From an uncultured Clostridia bacterium (GTDB lineage: Bacteria; Bacillota; Clostridia; Christensenellales; CAG-138): a stretch of 14,287 bases of DNA. The first letter of the stretch is position 1; the number at the start of each line of letters is the position of its first letter. Positions 1 to 6,149 of the stretch are shown one piece after another. Location: the NCBI GenBank assembly GCA_937915925.1, contig CALGGM010000086.1, positions 1 to 14,287 on the forward strand. Reading direction: 5' to 3'. Under the pieces are notes generated by a model. The model made no database searches. It had not been told where the DNA came from and saw nothing but the letters and a program-made list of their open reading frames with translations. The position numbers and the translations under genes are program-made.

Positions 1-29
1 TTATTCTATACTTATATTCCATGCAAAGA

Positions 30-53
30 GGCTGCCTCACTAATGAGACAGCC
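30..53 (-). terminator. Hairpin, possible minus-strand terminator
   Basis: Arms GGCTGCCTCA (30-39) and TGAGACAGCC (44-53) pair around a 4-nt loop. The single C-A mismatch on the plus strand becomes a G-U wobble when the minus strand is transcribed, where the stem is followed by UCUUUG. That favours minus-strand termination, but the U tract is poor and no minus-strand gene lies to its right. It could instead be the terminal inverted repeat of an insertion element. Confidence 0.35.
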
Positions 54-88
54 CCAATTATTTTAATAACACCGTACCTCATTAAAAC

Positions 89-125
89 TTCGGCAGATTT
101 TTGGTAGAACCGAAAATCTTCCGAA
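89..125. repeat. 37-nt near-perfect palindrome
   Basis: TTCGG (89-93) pairs with CCGAA (121-125), AGATTTT (95-101) with AAAATCT (113-119), and GGT (103-105) with ACC (109-111), around a 3-nt loop. Only one mismatch and one wobble interrupt the 17-bp arms. On the minus strand the hairpin is followed by GTTTTAAT, so it could terminate transcription there. A protein-binding or element-end palindrome is equally possible. Confidence 0.5.
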
Positions 126-236
126 AAATGAAAAACAATTTGAATGAACTATTGCCTACAAAGGTTTATACTGCGTACAGATGAATTTCGTGCAATCGAA
201 CAAGAAATCCGATAAAGTCAATATAGCAATAATGCG

Positions 237-270
237 AAACACGCACCTATTTTTTGTTTAGTGCGTGTTT
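237..270. repeat. Perfect 10-bp inverted repeat
   Basis: AAACACGCAC (237-246) and GTGCGTGTTT (261-270) are exact complements around a 14-nt T-rich loop. The repeat lies just upstream of the truncated recombinase. It has no convincing U tract on either strand. It may be a terminator remnant or a structure belonging to a mobile-element end. Confidence 0.4.
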
Positions 271-304
271 TGAAAAAAGTTGAAACTACCCTTGACAAAA
301 GCGG

Positions 305-1822
305 TCATTCAATCGCCCGGGTTTCCAGCAGATGCTGGAAGACATCGATCTAGGGTATGTTTCTACGGTCATGGTAAAGGACTTGAGCCGGCTCGGGAGG
401 GACTACGTATCCGTCGGTCATTACACCGACATCTACTTCCCGGAGCACAATGTTCGGTTCATAGCCGTGAACGACATGGTGGACAGTGCGGACGGTGAAA
501 ACGAACTGGCACCGTTCAAGAACATCATGAATGAGATGTACGCCAGGGATATCAGTTGTAAAGTTCGCTCCTCTCACCGCCTGCGCGGAAACATGGGCGT
601 CCCTCTCTCCCAGCCACCGTACGGGTACAAGAAGGATCCGGATGTCAAAGGTCGATGGATCATTGACCCGGAACCGGCGGAAGTCGTGCAGCGGATCTTC
701 CGGCTGTACCTGGAAGGGAACGGCGTGGAGACCATCGCCCACATACTCCAGGAGGACCATGTCATGATTCCCTTGGCATATTGGTTCAGCAAGGGCTTGA
801 AGCGCGGCGGAAAACGAACGCGTATCGACCCATGCCGTTGGAATATGAGTACGGTCTGGACGATCCTTCGTCAGCAGGAATACTGTGGGGACGTGATCAA
901 TTTCAAGACCTACTCCAAGTCCTTCAAGAACAAGAAACGGTTGGAAAACCCTGAGGAGAACTGGAAAGTATTCCATGATGTCCATGAACCGATTATAGAC
1001 CGGGATACTTTCGAACTGGTCCAGAACCGGCTGGGGAAGACAAAGCAACGAAAGCTCAAGCCGCAGAACGGAGAAAAGAGCATCTTTTCAGGTCTGCTCT
1101 ACTGCTCCGATTGCGGTAAAAAGCTCTGCTACCACTTCAATACCAGCCGGGGCATCCGGTTTTTCGGCTGTTCCAATTACAAAGGCGATTATAGGGGAAC
1201 CTGTACAAAAAGGCACTATCTTCGGGAGGACGCCATCTATCAGGTGGTGACCCTGGAGCTGAGACGACTGTCAGCCTACCTTCGGCAGGACGAGAACGCT
1301 TTCGTGGAGCTACTTTGTCAGGAAACAGACAAAGAGCTCTTTACTAAGCGGAAGCATCTGGAGACGAAACTCCAACAGACACTCCTGCGCAGCGATACGA
1401 TATCTCAGACGGTGCAGAAGCTGTATGAGGACAACATCTCCGGCAAGGTCTCGGATGAATGGTTTCTTCAGCTGGCAAACCGCTACGAGAATGAACGGAT
1501 GGATCTGAAGGCAAAGATCGCTTCCTTGAGAGACGAGATTTCCGCTATGGGCACAGCGCAGAAGGGTCGGGACACATTCCTGGCCGCGGTGCGCAGGTTC
1601 ATGGATATGGACACGCTGACAGCTCCGCTCCTGCAGGAACTGATCGACAGGATCGTAGTCTATGAAGCAGAAGGAAGCGGCAAGAACAGGATCCAGCGGA
1701 TCGTGATCTATTATCGGTTTGTGGGGTATCTGGATCTTCCAAGTGATCCGAAACAAGACGTGACGGAGAACACGCGCAAGGGCGTAGCGATCCGTTACTT
1801 GCCCAGAACAGCGTCTGCTTAA
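305..1822 (+). pseudogene. Large serine recombinase, N-terminally truncated
   Basis: This is a site-specific recombinase of the large serine (TnpX/TndX-like) family, which moves integrative elements. Recognisable family sequence begins at 305 (S-F-N-R-P-G-F) directly after an in-frame stop at 293-295; the first Met codon is 332. Numbering from that Met: end of the resolvase fold with VKDLSRLGRDY (16-25), a recombinase domain (about 90-235), a zinc ribbon with Cys258, Cys261, Cys280 and Cys291, a coiled-coil stretch, and a C-terminal domain with IVVYEAEG...IVIYYRFVGY. Intact members carry roughly 60-80 more N-terminal residues, including the nucleophilic serine in the YxRxS region; nothing upstream encodes them. 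A product, if made, should bind DNA but not cut it. GC content is lower than in the chromosomal genes to the right, which supports transfer. Family is confident; that it is inactive is inferred from the missing serine. Confidence 0.88.
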
Positions 1823-1826
1823 CGGA

Positions 1827-1874
1827 CAAAAAGAAATCGAGTGGTGATAACTCAAATCCGTTATCACCACTCGA
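1827..1874 (-). terminator. Terminator of the tRNA-Leu gene
   Basis: A perfect 15-bp stem (1837-1851 with 1860-1874) with an 8-nt loop begins 2 nt beyond the tRNA CCA end. On the minus strand it is followed by TTTCTTTTTG. This is a textbook intrinsic terminator for the tRNA. On the plus strand it lacks a T tract, so it is unlikely to be the recombinase terminator. Confidence 0.85.
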
Positions 1875-1876
1875 CA

Positions 1877-1964
1877 TGGTGCCGGTGGTGGGACTCGAAC
1901 CCACACGGGTGATTAGCCCAACGGATTTTGAGTCCGTCACGTCTGCCAATTCCATCACACCGGC
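1877..1964 (-). tRNA. tRNA-Leu (anticodon CAA)
   Basis: Read on the minus strand, the acceptor arm GCCGGTG pairs with CACCGGC, the discriminator A and CCA are encoded, the T-arm is GGGTTCGAGTCCC, and the anticodon loop is CTCAAAA between GACGGA and TCCGTT. The anticodon is CAA, reading UUG. A long variable arm (about GGGCTAATCACCC) and a length of 88 nt fit leucine. The gene is intact and followed at once by a strong terminator. No promoter lies immediately upstream; the best one is about 190 bp away, beyond a partial copy of the gene (2103-2145). Confidence 0.95.
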
Positions 1965-1965
1965 A
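1923..1965. repeat. Attachment-type direct repeat, copy in intact tRNA
   Basis: This 43-bp segment covers the tRNA-Leu 5' half from the anticodon stem to one base beyond the 5' end. It is identical to 2103-2145. Identity stops sharply on both sides (C versus G on the left, T versus A on the right), as expected for the shared core of an integration event at a tRNA gene. Confidence 0.8.
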
Positions 1966-2102
1966 TGAGTTTTCCTCGAAAAGCACCACTCCAGAAATCG
2001 GAGGGCAATTTGGAGGGCAAACCTCAAAAATCAAAAATGTTCGGTTTTCAAAAGCCCAGATATTCAGGGCAGTTCCGGGATCGGAAGGAGAAATGACGAA
2101 AG
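1966..2102. mobile_element. 137-bp remnant between tRNA repeats
   Basis: This sequence lies between the two 43-bp repeats, where an integrated element would sit. One plus-strand frame is open through it and across the second repeat to a stop at about 2162-2164, and includes an E-I-G-G-Q-F-G-G-Q stretch. It could be the 3' tail of an integrase gene ending at the attachment site, but it is too short to assign. The simplest reading is a tRNA-targeted element reduced by internal deletion. The serine recombinase lies outside the repeats and need not belong to it. Confidence 0.45.
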
Positions 2103-2145
2103 GGATTTTGAGTCCGTCACGTCTGCCAATTCCATCACACCGGCA
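2103..2145. repeat. Attachment-type direct repeat, orphan tRNA 5' half
   Basis: This is an exact 43-bp copy of the tRNA-Leu 5' half (1923-1965), offset by 180 bp. It lacks any 3' half and cannot form a tRNA. It begins about 6 nt downstream of the likely transcription start of a strong promoter (2158-2186), so this is probably where the tRNA gene originally began. Confidence 0.8.
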
Positions 2146-2157
2146 AGGTGCTTATTA

Positions 2158-2186
2158 TTTATAGCATAAATGAAGCAAAAACGCAA
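2158..2186 (-). promoter_or_regulatory. Promoter of the ancestral tRNA-Leu gene
   Basis: On the minus strand, -35 TTGCGT (2181-2186) is separated by 17 bp from -10 TATAAA (2158-2163), which is preceded by an extended TGC. The start would fall near 2151, just before the orphan tRNA half. With no terminator in between, transcription can continue through the remnant into the intact tRNA. Confidence 0.65.
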
Positions 2187-2221
2187 GGGGTTTTTGCGGT
2201 AAAACCGTCCCGACCTTGCAG

Positions 2222-2250
2222 TAAAAAGCGTCCCGAATCAATCGGGACGC
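2222..2250 (-). terminator. Terminator of apt
   Basis: GCGTCCCGA (2228-2236) pairs with TCGGGACGC (2242-2250) around a 5-nt loop. On the minus strand the stem is followed by TTTTTAC. It lies 17 nt past the apt stop codon. Confidence 0.9.
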
Positions 2251-2266
2251 AAATCGGTTTCTATGC

Positions 2267-2779
2267 TCAATACTTCAAAATCGTCTCGACCGGATAGTCC
2301 TTCAGCGTCTCGCGGCCGTTCAGATCGCACAGCTCGATCGCGAAGACGAATCCGACAACGACGCCGCCCGCCTGCTCGACGAGCTTTGCGCACGCAAGCG
2401 CCGTGCCGCCGGTTGCCAGAAGGTCGTCGACGATCGCGACCCGCTGTCCGGGCTTGATCGCGTCCACATGGATCTGGAGCTCGTCCGTGCCGTACTCGAG
2501 CCCGTAGGTGTGGCTGATCGTCCGATAGGGCAGCTTGCCCGGCTTTCTTGCCGGAACGAAGCCCGCGTGCAGCGTGTTCGCAAGCGCCGAGCCGAAGATG
2601 AAGCCGCGCGCTTCGGGTCCGATGATCAGATCGACGTCCTGATCGAACAGCGGCTTTGCCATTTCGTTGACGAGCTCCTCAAAGCCGTCCGGATCGCCGA
2701 TCAGCGGCGTGATATCGCGAAATAAAATACCCTCTTTCGGAAAATCGGGGATGCTTCTTACCAATGCTTTCAGATCCAT
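2267..2779 (-). CDS. apt: Adenine phosphoribosyltransferase
   Basis: This cytoplasmic enzyme converts adenine and PRPP to AMP and pyrophosphate in purine salvage. The 170-residue length is typical of the family. It shows the N-terminal FPKEGILFRDITPL (13-26), the GPEARGFIFG flap/base region (54-63), and the PRPP-binding loop VAIVDDLLATGGT (114-126). The ATG at 2779 is set by AAGGAGG about 5 nt upstream on the minus strand. It is a single-gene unit with its own consensus promoter (2820-2848) and terminator (2222-2250). In many Clostridia apt neighbours relA or recJ; neither is seen here. No defects are visible. Confidence 0.96.
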   Translation of the reverse strand: MDLKALVRSIPDFPKEGILFRDITPLIGDPDGFEELVNEMAKPLFDQDVDLIIGPEARGFIFGSALANTLHAGFVPARKPGKLPYRTISHTYGLEYGTDELQIHVDAIKPGQRVAIVDDLLATGGTALACAKLVEQAGGVVVGFVFAIELCDLNGRETLKDYPVETILKY

Positions 2780-2819
2780 AGGTTCCTCCTTGCGGCCTCA
2801 GCCGAACAGATTACATTTG

Positions 2820-2848
2820 ATTATACCACGGTTCCCACGCTTTTTCAA
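2820..2848 (-). promoter_or_regulatory. apt promoter
   Basis: On the minus strand, -35 TTGAAA (2843-2848), a 17-bp spacer and -10 TATAAT (2820-2825) lead into a leader of about 33 nt before the apt ATG. Confidence 0.8.
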
Positions 2849-3025
2849 CATCTGTTATCGAAAACGCGCGGCGACGCCGTTCGGGAATATATGATAAAAA
2901 TTTCAAAACCGTAAAACCAAAACGCGGATTATTTATCCTATTGATGAAAGAACGACGCAAAAAGGGGGGTACGGGGAGAAAATGCATCGGACGTTCCCAA
3001 GCCGTTCGGCATCGGGATCAGCGCG

Positions 3026-3042
3026 GCAAGCCTCAGGCTTGC
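3026..3042. other. Small hairpin in the lipoprotein 5' leader
   Basis: GCAAGCC (3026-3032) and GGCTTGC (3036-3042) pair around a 3-nt loop, 25 nt before the AAAGGAGG of the lipoprotein gene. It may affect mRNA stability or be part of a dispersed repeat. Apart from this and the apt promoter, the 300-bp gap 2780-3080 shows no convincing promoter for the rightward gene. Confidence 0.3.
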
Positions 3043-3080
3043 GGCGGAACTTTCATACGGATCATAAAAGGAGGAAATCC

Positions 3081-4238
3081 ATGAAGAAATTACTGGTTCT
3101 CACACTTGCATGCATCATGCTGCTCTCGGTCCTCGGCTGCGCGGGGACGGACTACAAAAAGGCGACGGAGCTGTTCAACGCGGGCAGCTATCCGGAGGCG
3201 GAGGCGCTGTTCCTCTCGCTTGCCGATTACAAGGACAGCGCGGACATGGCGACCGAAAGCCACTATCAGCAGGGGCTGAAGCTGTATCAGGCGAAGGACT
3301 ATGCGTCCGCGATCGCCGCGCTGGAAACGATCCCCGATTACAAGGACAGCGCGGACCTCGTTCTGGACGCGCACTATCAGCAGGCGAACGCGCTGTTTGA
3401 AAGCGGCGACTACGCCGGCGCCGCCATTCTGTTCGAATCGCTCGCGGGCTATCAGGACAGCGCGGATAAGATCCTCGAATGCAAATATCGGCAGGCTGCG
3501 GCGGTCTATGCCGAGGGCGATCTTGCGAACGCCGTCGCGATGTTTGACGAGATCCGCGGATACAAGGACGTCGACGCGCTGTACGAAGAAGCTTCGCTTC
3601 AGCTCATGAAGGAGACGTACGCGGGCGTCGTCACGCTGCTGGAGGAGAGCGGCACGTGGTTCTATAACGGCGGCTCCGACACCGAGATCAACGGCATCAC
3701 CTTCACCGGTTGGGAAGCGAAGATCGACAGCGCATACATCGACGGAAACGGGATGCACATGAAGGAGTCCTCCACCGTCCCCTTCACCGTCAACGACGAA
3801 GCCCTGACCGTTTCGCTTGAAAGCGGATACGATCTCGTGATCCCCTACTCGGTCAACGGCGGTGTGCTGCGTCTGGGCAGCGGCGAATATCGGACGTACG
3901 ACATGGTTCAGAACGACCTTCTCGGCTACTGGACCTGCCGGTACACCAGCAACGTCTTCGGCGTCTCTCTGGGAAACGAGGTCAATATGTATATCGACGC
4001 GAAAACGATCACCTATGAGAAGGCGAACGAGGGCTATAACCTGCCGCGCGGGCAGTACTACTATTACAAGAAGTCCTTCAGCTATTCTCTGAGCTTCGGA
4101 AGGATCAACAACACGTCGTCCGGGTCTGCGATGTTCCTGTTCTTCAACATCATCGACAACCGCGCGGTCGTTCTGGAGTTCACGCGCGTGTTCAAGCCCG
4201 GCTCCCGCCTGCCCGGCCGGAACGGGTACAGCTTCTGA
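3081..4238 (+). CDS. Lipoprotein with four 37-residue TPR-like repeats
   Basis: This is a predicted surface lipoprotein of unknown function, 385 residues. The signal peptide has KK at 2-3, a hydrophobic core and a lipobox ending SVLGC with Cys20 as lipidation site. Four tandem 37-residue units follow (25-61, 62-98, 99-135, 136-172), each with an aromatic-x-x-A start, a central G-x-Y-x-x-A and a closing Y-K-D-S-A-D. These are TPR/Sel1-like helical pairs likely to bind protein or peptide. Residues 173-385 look beta-rich, with many Tyr, Gly and Thr, and are not recognised. The ATG at 3081 is chosen over an in-frame ATG at 2982 because AAAGGAGG precedes it at the right distance and only this start gives a clean signal peptide. 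It converges on the zinc-ribbon protein and shares its terminator. Confidence 0.85.
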   Translation: MKKLLVLTLACIMLLSVLGCAGTDYKKATELFNAGSYPEAEALFLSLADYKDSADMATESHYQQGLKLYQAKDYASAIAALETIPDYKDSADLVLDAHYQQANALFESGDYAGAAILFESLAGYQDSADKILECKYRQAAAVYAEGDLANAVAMFDEIRGYKDVDALYEEASLQLMKETYAGVVTLLEESGTWFYNGGSDTEINGITFTGWEAKIDSAYIDGNGMHMKESSTVPFTVNDEALTVSLESGYDLVIPYSVNGGVLRLGSGEYRTYDMVQNDLLGYWTCRYTSNVFGVSLGNEVNMYIDAKTITYEKANEGYNLPRGQYYYYKKSFSYSLSFGRINNTSSGSAMFLFFNIIDNRAVVLEFTRVFKPGSRLPGRNGYSF

Positions 4239-4254
4239 GCAAACTCGCGGAATG

Positions 4255-4299
4255 AAAAAAGAGGATATCGAGAAACAAGGTTTCCCGACATCCTCTTTT
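4255..4299. terminator. Bidirectional terminator between convergent genes
   Basis: AAAAGAGGAT pairs with ATCCTCTTTT (4290-4299), extended inward by TCG/CGA and GAAA/TTTC. There is an A run on the left and a T run on the right, so it can stop transcription from both convergent genes. Confidence 0.85.
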
Positions 4300-4313
4300 C
4301 TATTTGCAAGCGT

Positions 4314-5678
4314 TTAGTTTCTGACGAGCGTCATGTCGCCGGAAGCGTCCGTGATTGTCAGCGTATCCCCGCTGAACGAATACATCTCCTTCTGATCGTC
4401 GAGGTACAGGAACCCGTCGCGGAATTCGTACGAGCCGCTCATGAAGGTCGTGCCCATAAGCGACCATGTGTAGGTCCCGTTCTCCCCGAACACCAGGACC
4501 GTGTCGACTAAGATTTCGCCGCCCTGCGCGTTCGCCGCCGTGACCGTCCACGTGCCGACGATCCGTTCGGCGTCATCCGTCCCTGCAGCGGAGGTTTTCG
4601 CTTCCTCCGGGACCGTGATTGGCGGGATTTCGTTGAACTTGGAGATCCTGCCCTCAAGCACGACCGACTTAACGTCATAATTCAGGTCGACGCCGAGCCC
4701 GAGCTCGCCCATCTGCGTGCGCATGACGCGTTCAAACAGCGTTCTGAACACGTCCGTCGCGTCCATCCTGATATACACAAGGCGGTTGGTTGCCTTATCG
4801 TAGCCGACCGTCACCGGGATGGATCCGAGATCGGCAAGAAAATCCTCGGCGTCCAGATCGCCGAGCATGGAAAGCGGATTCTCCTCCCCGAGGTTCAGGG
4901 CGCTGCCGAGGTATTCGCTGCTGAGCTGACCGCTGTACAGCATGACCTCGACGCCGTCGACCGTCTCCGTGCCTTCGTATTTCAGATCCTCGGCGGAGTC
5001 CGTCCACGACGTGACCGTATCGCCGGTAAGCGACGAATTGCCGCTCTCCACGGTCCCGCTCTCCCATGTCGCGCCGTTGTCCTGAGACGTGTAGGAATAG
5101 ACCGTGCCGTCGACCGTCTCCGTATACATGAGCATCTTCTGCTCCATGCCCATCACGCTCATACCGATCTCGGTCCTTGTGACGGCGGGATCCTTCTGAA
5201 TGTCCATCGAGAGCAGAACGTTGAGATCAAGCGACATCGTCGCGCCGAAGCTCTCCGCGCCGACCCCGATCGAAATGCTTTCGGTCATATCCATATGCAT
5301 GGAGTTCACGTCCTCCATCGCCTTTTCGGACGCGAGACGCATCTTTTCGGGCGACAGCGTGCGGTTCCACGGATGGAGGATCAAAAGGAGCGCGACCGCT
5401 GCGATCAGCACGACGCCTGCGATGATCCCGATCCACATGCCCTTGTGCGATTTCTTTGCGCTTTGCGCCTCTTCGACCGGCGCTTCCTGTGGCTCGGTGG
5501 ATGCTTCGGGCGCTTCGGGCGCTTCGGGCGCTTCCGGCGTCTGCTCCGGCGCGGCGGTCACCGTCTCGTTCTGTTCGGGTTCGGGCTGTTCAAACGGTGG
5601 GACCTCCAAGGGTGCGCCGCAGTTTTCGCAGAATTTCTGTCCTTCCTTCGCGGGGGTCCCGCAGTTGCTGCAAAACAT
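4314..5678 (-). CDS. Zinc-ribbon, single-TM protein with large outer domain
   Basis: This is a 454-residue membrane protein of unknown exact role. An N-terminal zinc ribbon uses Cys3, Cys6, Cys17 and Cys20 (CSNCGTPAKEGQKFCENCG). A Pro/Glu/Ala linker (27-72) with PEA repeats precedes one membrane helix (about 81-101). Residues 105-360 form an outer domain of the type found in LppX/LprG- or DUF6612-like proteins: it starts with a helix over S-M-H-M-D-M-T-E and ends with I-P-P-I-T-V-P-E-E-A. Residues 373-454 form a separate small beta domain (IVGTWTVT to DMTLVRN) like those in lipocalin-like Clostridial proteins. The zinc ribbon should be cytoplasmic and the rest outside. The start at 5678 has GAGAGG 7 nt upstream. 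It has a strong promoter and is monocistronic. A lipid-binding or envelope-stress role is conceivable but not shown. Confidence 0.85.
   Translation of the reverse strand: MFCSNCGTPAKEGQKFCENCGAPLEVPPFEQPEPEQNETVTAAPEQTPEAPEAPEAPEASTEPQEAPVEEAQSAKKSHKGMWIGIIAGVVLIAAVALLLILHPWNRTLSPEKMRLASEKAMEDVNSMHMDMTESISIGVGAESFGATMSLDLNVLLSMDIQKDPAVTRTEIGMSVMGMEQKMLMYTETVDGTVYSYTSQDNGATWESGTVESGNSSLTGDTVTSWTDSAEDLKYEGTETVDGVEVMLYSGQLSSEYLGSALNLGEENPLSMLGDLDAEDFLADLGSIPVTVGYDKATNRLVYIRMDATDVFRTLFERVMRTQMGELGLGVDLNYDVKSVVLEGRISKFNEIPPITVPEEAKTSAAGTDDAERIVGTWTVTAANAQGGEILVDTVLVFGENGTYTWSLMGTTFMSGSYEFRDGFLYLDDQKEMYSFSGDTLTITDASGDMTLVRN
5503..5538. repeat. Four tandem 9-bp units coding Pro-Glu-Ala
   Basis: Three exact copies of GCTTCGGGC and one variant (GCTTCCGGC) encode the PEA repeats of the membrane-protein linker on the minus strand. 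Unit changes would keep the frame and only alter linker length. Confidence 0.7.
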
Positions 5679-5717
5679 GGGAATGCCTCTCTTTCATTGA
5701 TAATCCGGTACGGTATC

Positions 5718-5746
5718 AGTATATCCGAGCGCGCGGTTTCTGTCAA
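5718..5746 (-). promoter_or_regulatory. Promoter of the zinc-ribbon membrane protein
   Basis: On the minus strand, a consensus -35 TTGACA (5741-5746), a 17-bp spacer and -10 TATACT (5718-5723) give a leader of about 33 nt. A near-consensus sigma-A promoter suggests substantial basal expression. Confidence 0.85.
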
Positions 5747-5871
5747 TCGAATCCGCGCGATCGGTCCTTTCCCGCAGCAGCCCGGCAAACAGATAACGGT
5801 ACGGCTGCTTTTAAAAACCGATGCTCTTACGGGCGTCGGCGAATTCTTTTTGAAAAATTGCAAATTTCCTA

Positions 5872-5900
5872 TTGACAAAGCGCGTTCGCTGTGTTATAAA
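5872..5900 (+). promoter_or_regulatory. cysK promoter
   Basis: TTGACA (5872-5877), a 17-bp spacer and TATAAA (5895-5900) predict a start near 5907. That leaves a leader of about 240 nt before cysK, far longer than the leaders of neighbouring genes and containing a small ORF and a terminator. The element TTTCCTAT (5865-5872) overlaps the -35, and its complement ATAGGAAA lies at 5913-5920. Confidence 0.85.
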
Positions 5901-5901
5901 C

Positions 5902-5924
5902 ATACTTGACCGATAGGAAAATAT
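5902..5924 (+). promoter_or_regulatory. Possible Rrf2/IscR-type operator at cysK start
   Basis: This 23-bp imperfect palindrome begins ATACTTGAC and ends GGAAAATAT, covering the predicted transcription start. The left half resembles the ATACTTGAC half-site known for IscR-type operators. The right half is degenerate, so binding by the nearby Rrf2-family regulator is only an inference. Confidence 0.35.
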
Positions 5925-5941
5925 GTTTTATGGAGGACGGC

Positions 5942-6013
5942 ATGATGAAGACAGCTCGCAGCGCAATGTGTTGTACGGGATTCGTATGTCCTTTGCCTGC
6001 TTGCGTTCTCTGA
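5942..6013 (+). CDS. Cys-rich leader peptide upstream of cysK
   Basis: This 23-residue ORF begins MMK and contains MCCTGFVC (9-16) and PLPACVL (17-23): four cysteines, two of them adjacent (codons TGT TGT at 5969-5974, then TGT 5987-5989 and TGC 6002-6004). GGAGG at 5932-5936 is well placed for the ATG at 5945, or tight for 5942. It starts about 35 nt into the cysK transcript, and its stop is 14 nt before an intrinsic terminator (6028-6060). This is the layout of an amino-acid attenuator in which ribosomes stall at Cys codons when cysteine is scarce. Cys-codon leader ORFs that control sulfur genes are described in mycobacteria. Here the function is inferred from position and composition; I could not find a convincing alternative antiterminator stem. 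No signal peptide or modification partner is seen, so a role as a mature peptide is less likely. Confidence 0.65.
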   Translation: MMKTARSAMCCTGFVCPLPACVL

Positions 6014-6027
6014 GGATCGATCAGATC

Positions 6028-6060
6028 GCCGGAGCGTCCAAGAGGCCTCCGGCATTTTTT
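6028..6060 (+). terminator. Intrinsic terminator (attenuator) in the cysK leader
   Basis: GCCGGAG (6028-6034) pairs with CTCCGGC (6047-6053) around a 12-nt loop, followed by ATTTTTT. It lies inside the leader, 90 nt before cysK, with no second promoter evident after it. cysK expression therefore probably requires readthrough, which makes this a regulatory terminator. Confidence 0.8.
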
Positions 6061-6149
6061 ATCGGAGAAAGCGCCTATCGGAAACGTCAGTCAAAAGAAA
6101 CATGAAACCGAAATCAAACCAATAAAATTCTTTCAGGAGGAATCAAAAC

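Larger units (their letters stand above)
1..304. other. AT-rich gene-free stretch with hairpins
   Basis: No credible gene is seen in this AT-rich stretch. It is clearly lower in GC than everything to its right and holds three inverted repeats (30-53, 89-125 and 237-270, listed separately). It abuts the truncated recombinase at about 302-305. None of its frames encodes the missing recombinase N-terminus, so the boundary looks like a deletion or an insertion joint rather than a frameshift. It may be the edge of another mobile element that extends left of the window. Confidence 0.5.

Noticed and set aside
350..1048. 232-codon minus-strand ORF inside the recombinase
   Set aside because: It is antisense to a clearly conserved gene, shows no recognisable motif and has no ribosome site.
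1599..2027. Minus-strand ORF that reads through the tRNA-Leu
   Set aside because: The translated part containing MELADVTDSKSVGL is simply the tRNA gene sequence; it is a common annotation artefact.
2175..2197. Inverted repeat GCAAAAAC/GTTTTTGC as a terminator
   Set aside because: It overlaps the -35 of the likely tRNA promoter, is AT-rich and lacks a following U tract on a useful strand.
2982..3080. Upstream in-frame ATG that would add 33 residues to the repeat lipoprotein
   Set aside because: The extension is Arg/Ser-rich and would bury the signal peptide. The ATG at 3081 has AAAGGAGG and gives a proper lipobox.
5923..6105. 60-codon plus-strand ORF starting MFYGGR in the cysK leader
   Set aside because: It overlaps the Cys-rich ORF in another frame, runs through the terminator stem and has only a weak AGGA before its start. 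The 5942 ORF has the better ribosome site and a composition that fits the context.
5900..6149. T-box or SAM riboswitch in the cysK leader
   Set aside because: No T-box AGGGTGG-type element and no SAM-I core were found. The leader holds a short ORF and a plain terminator instead.
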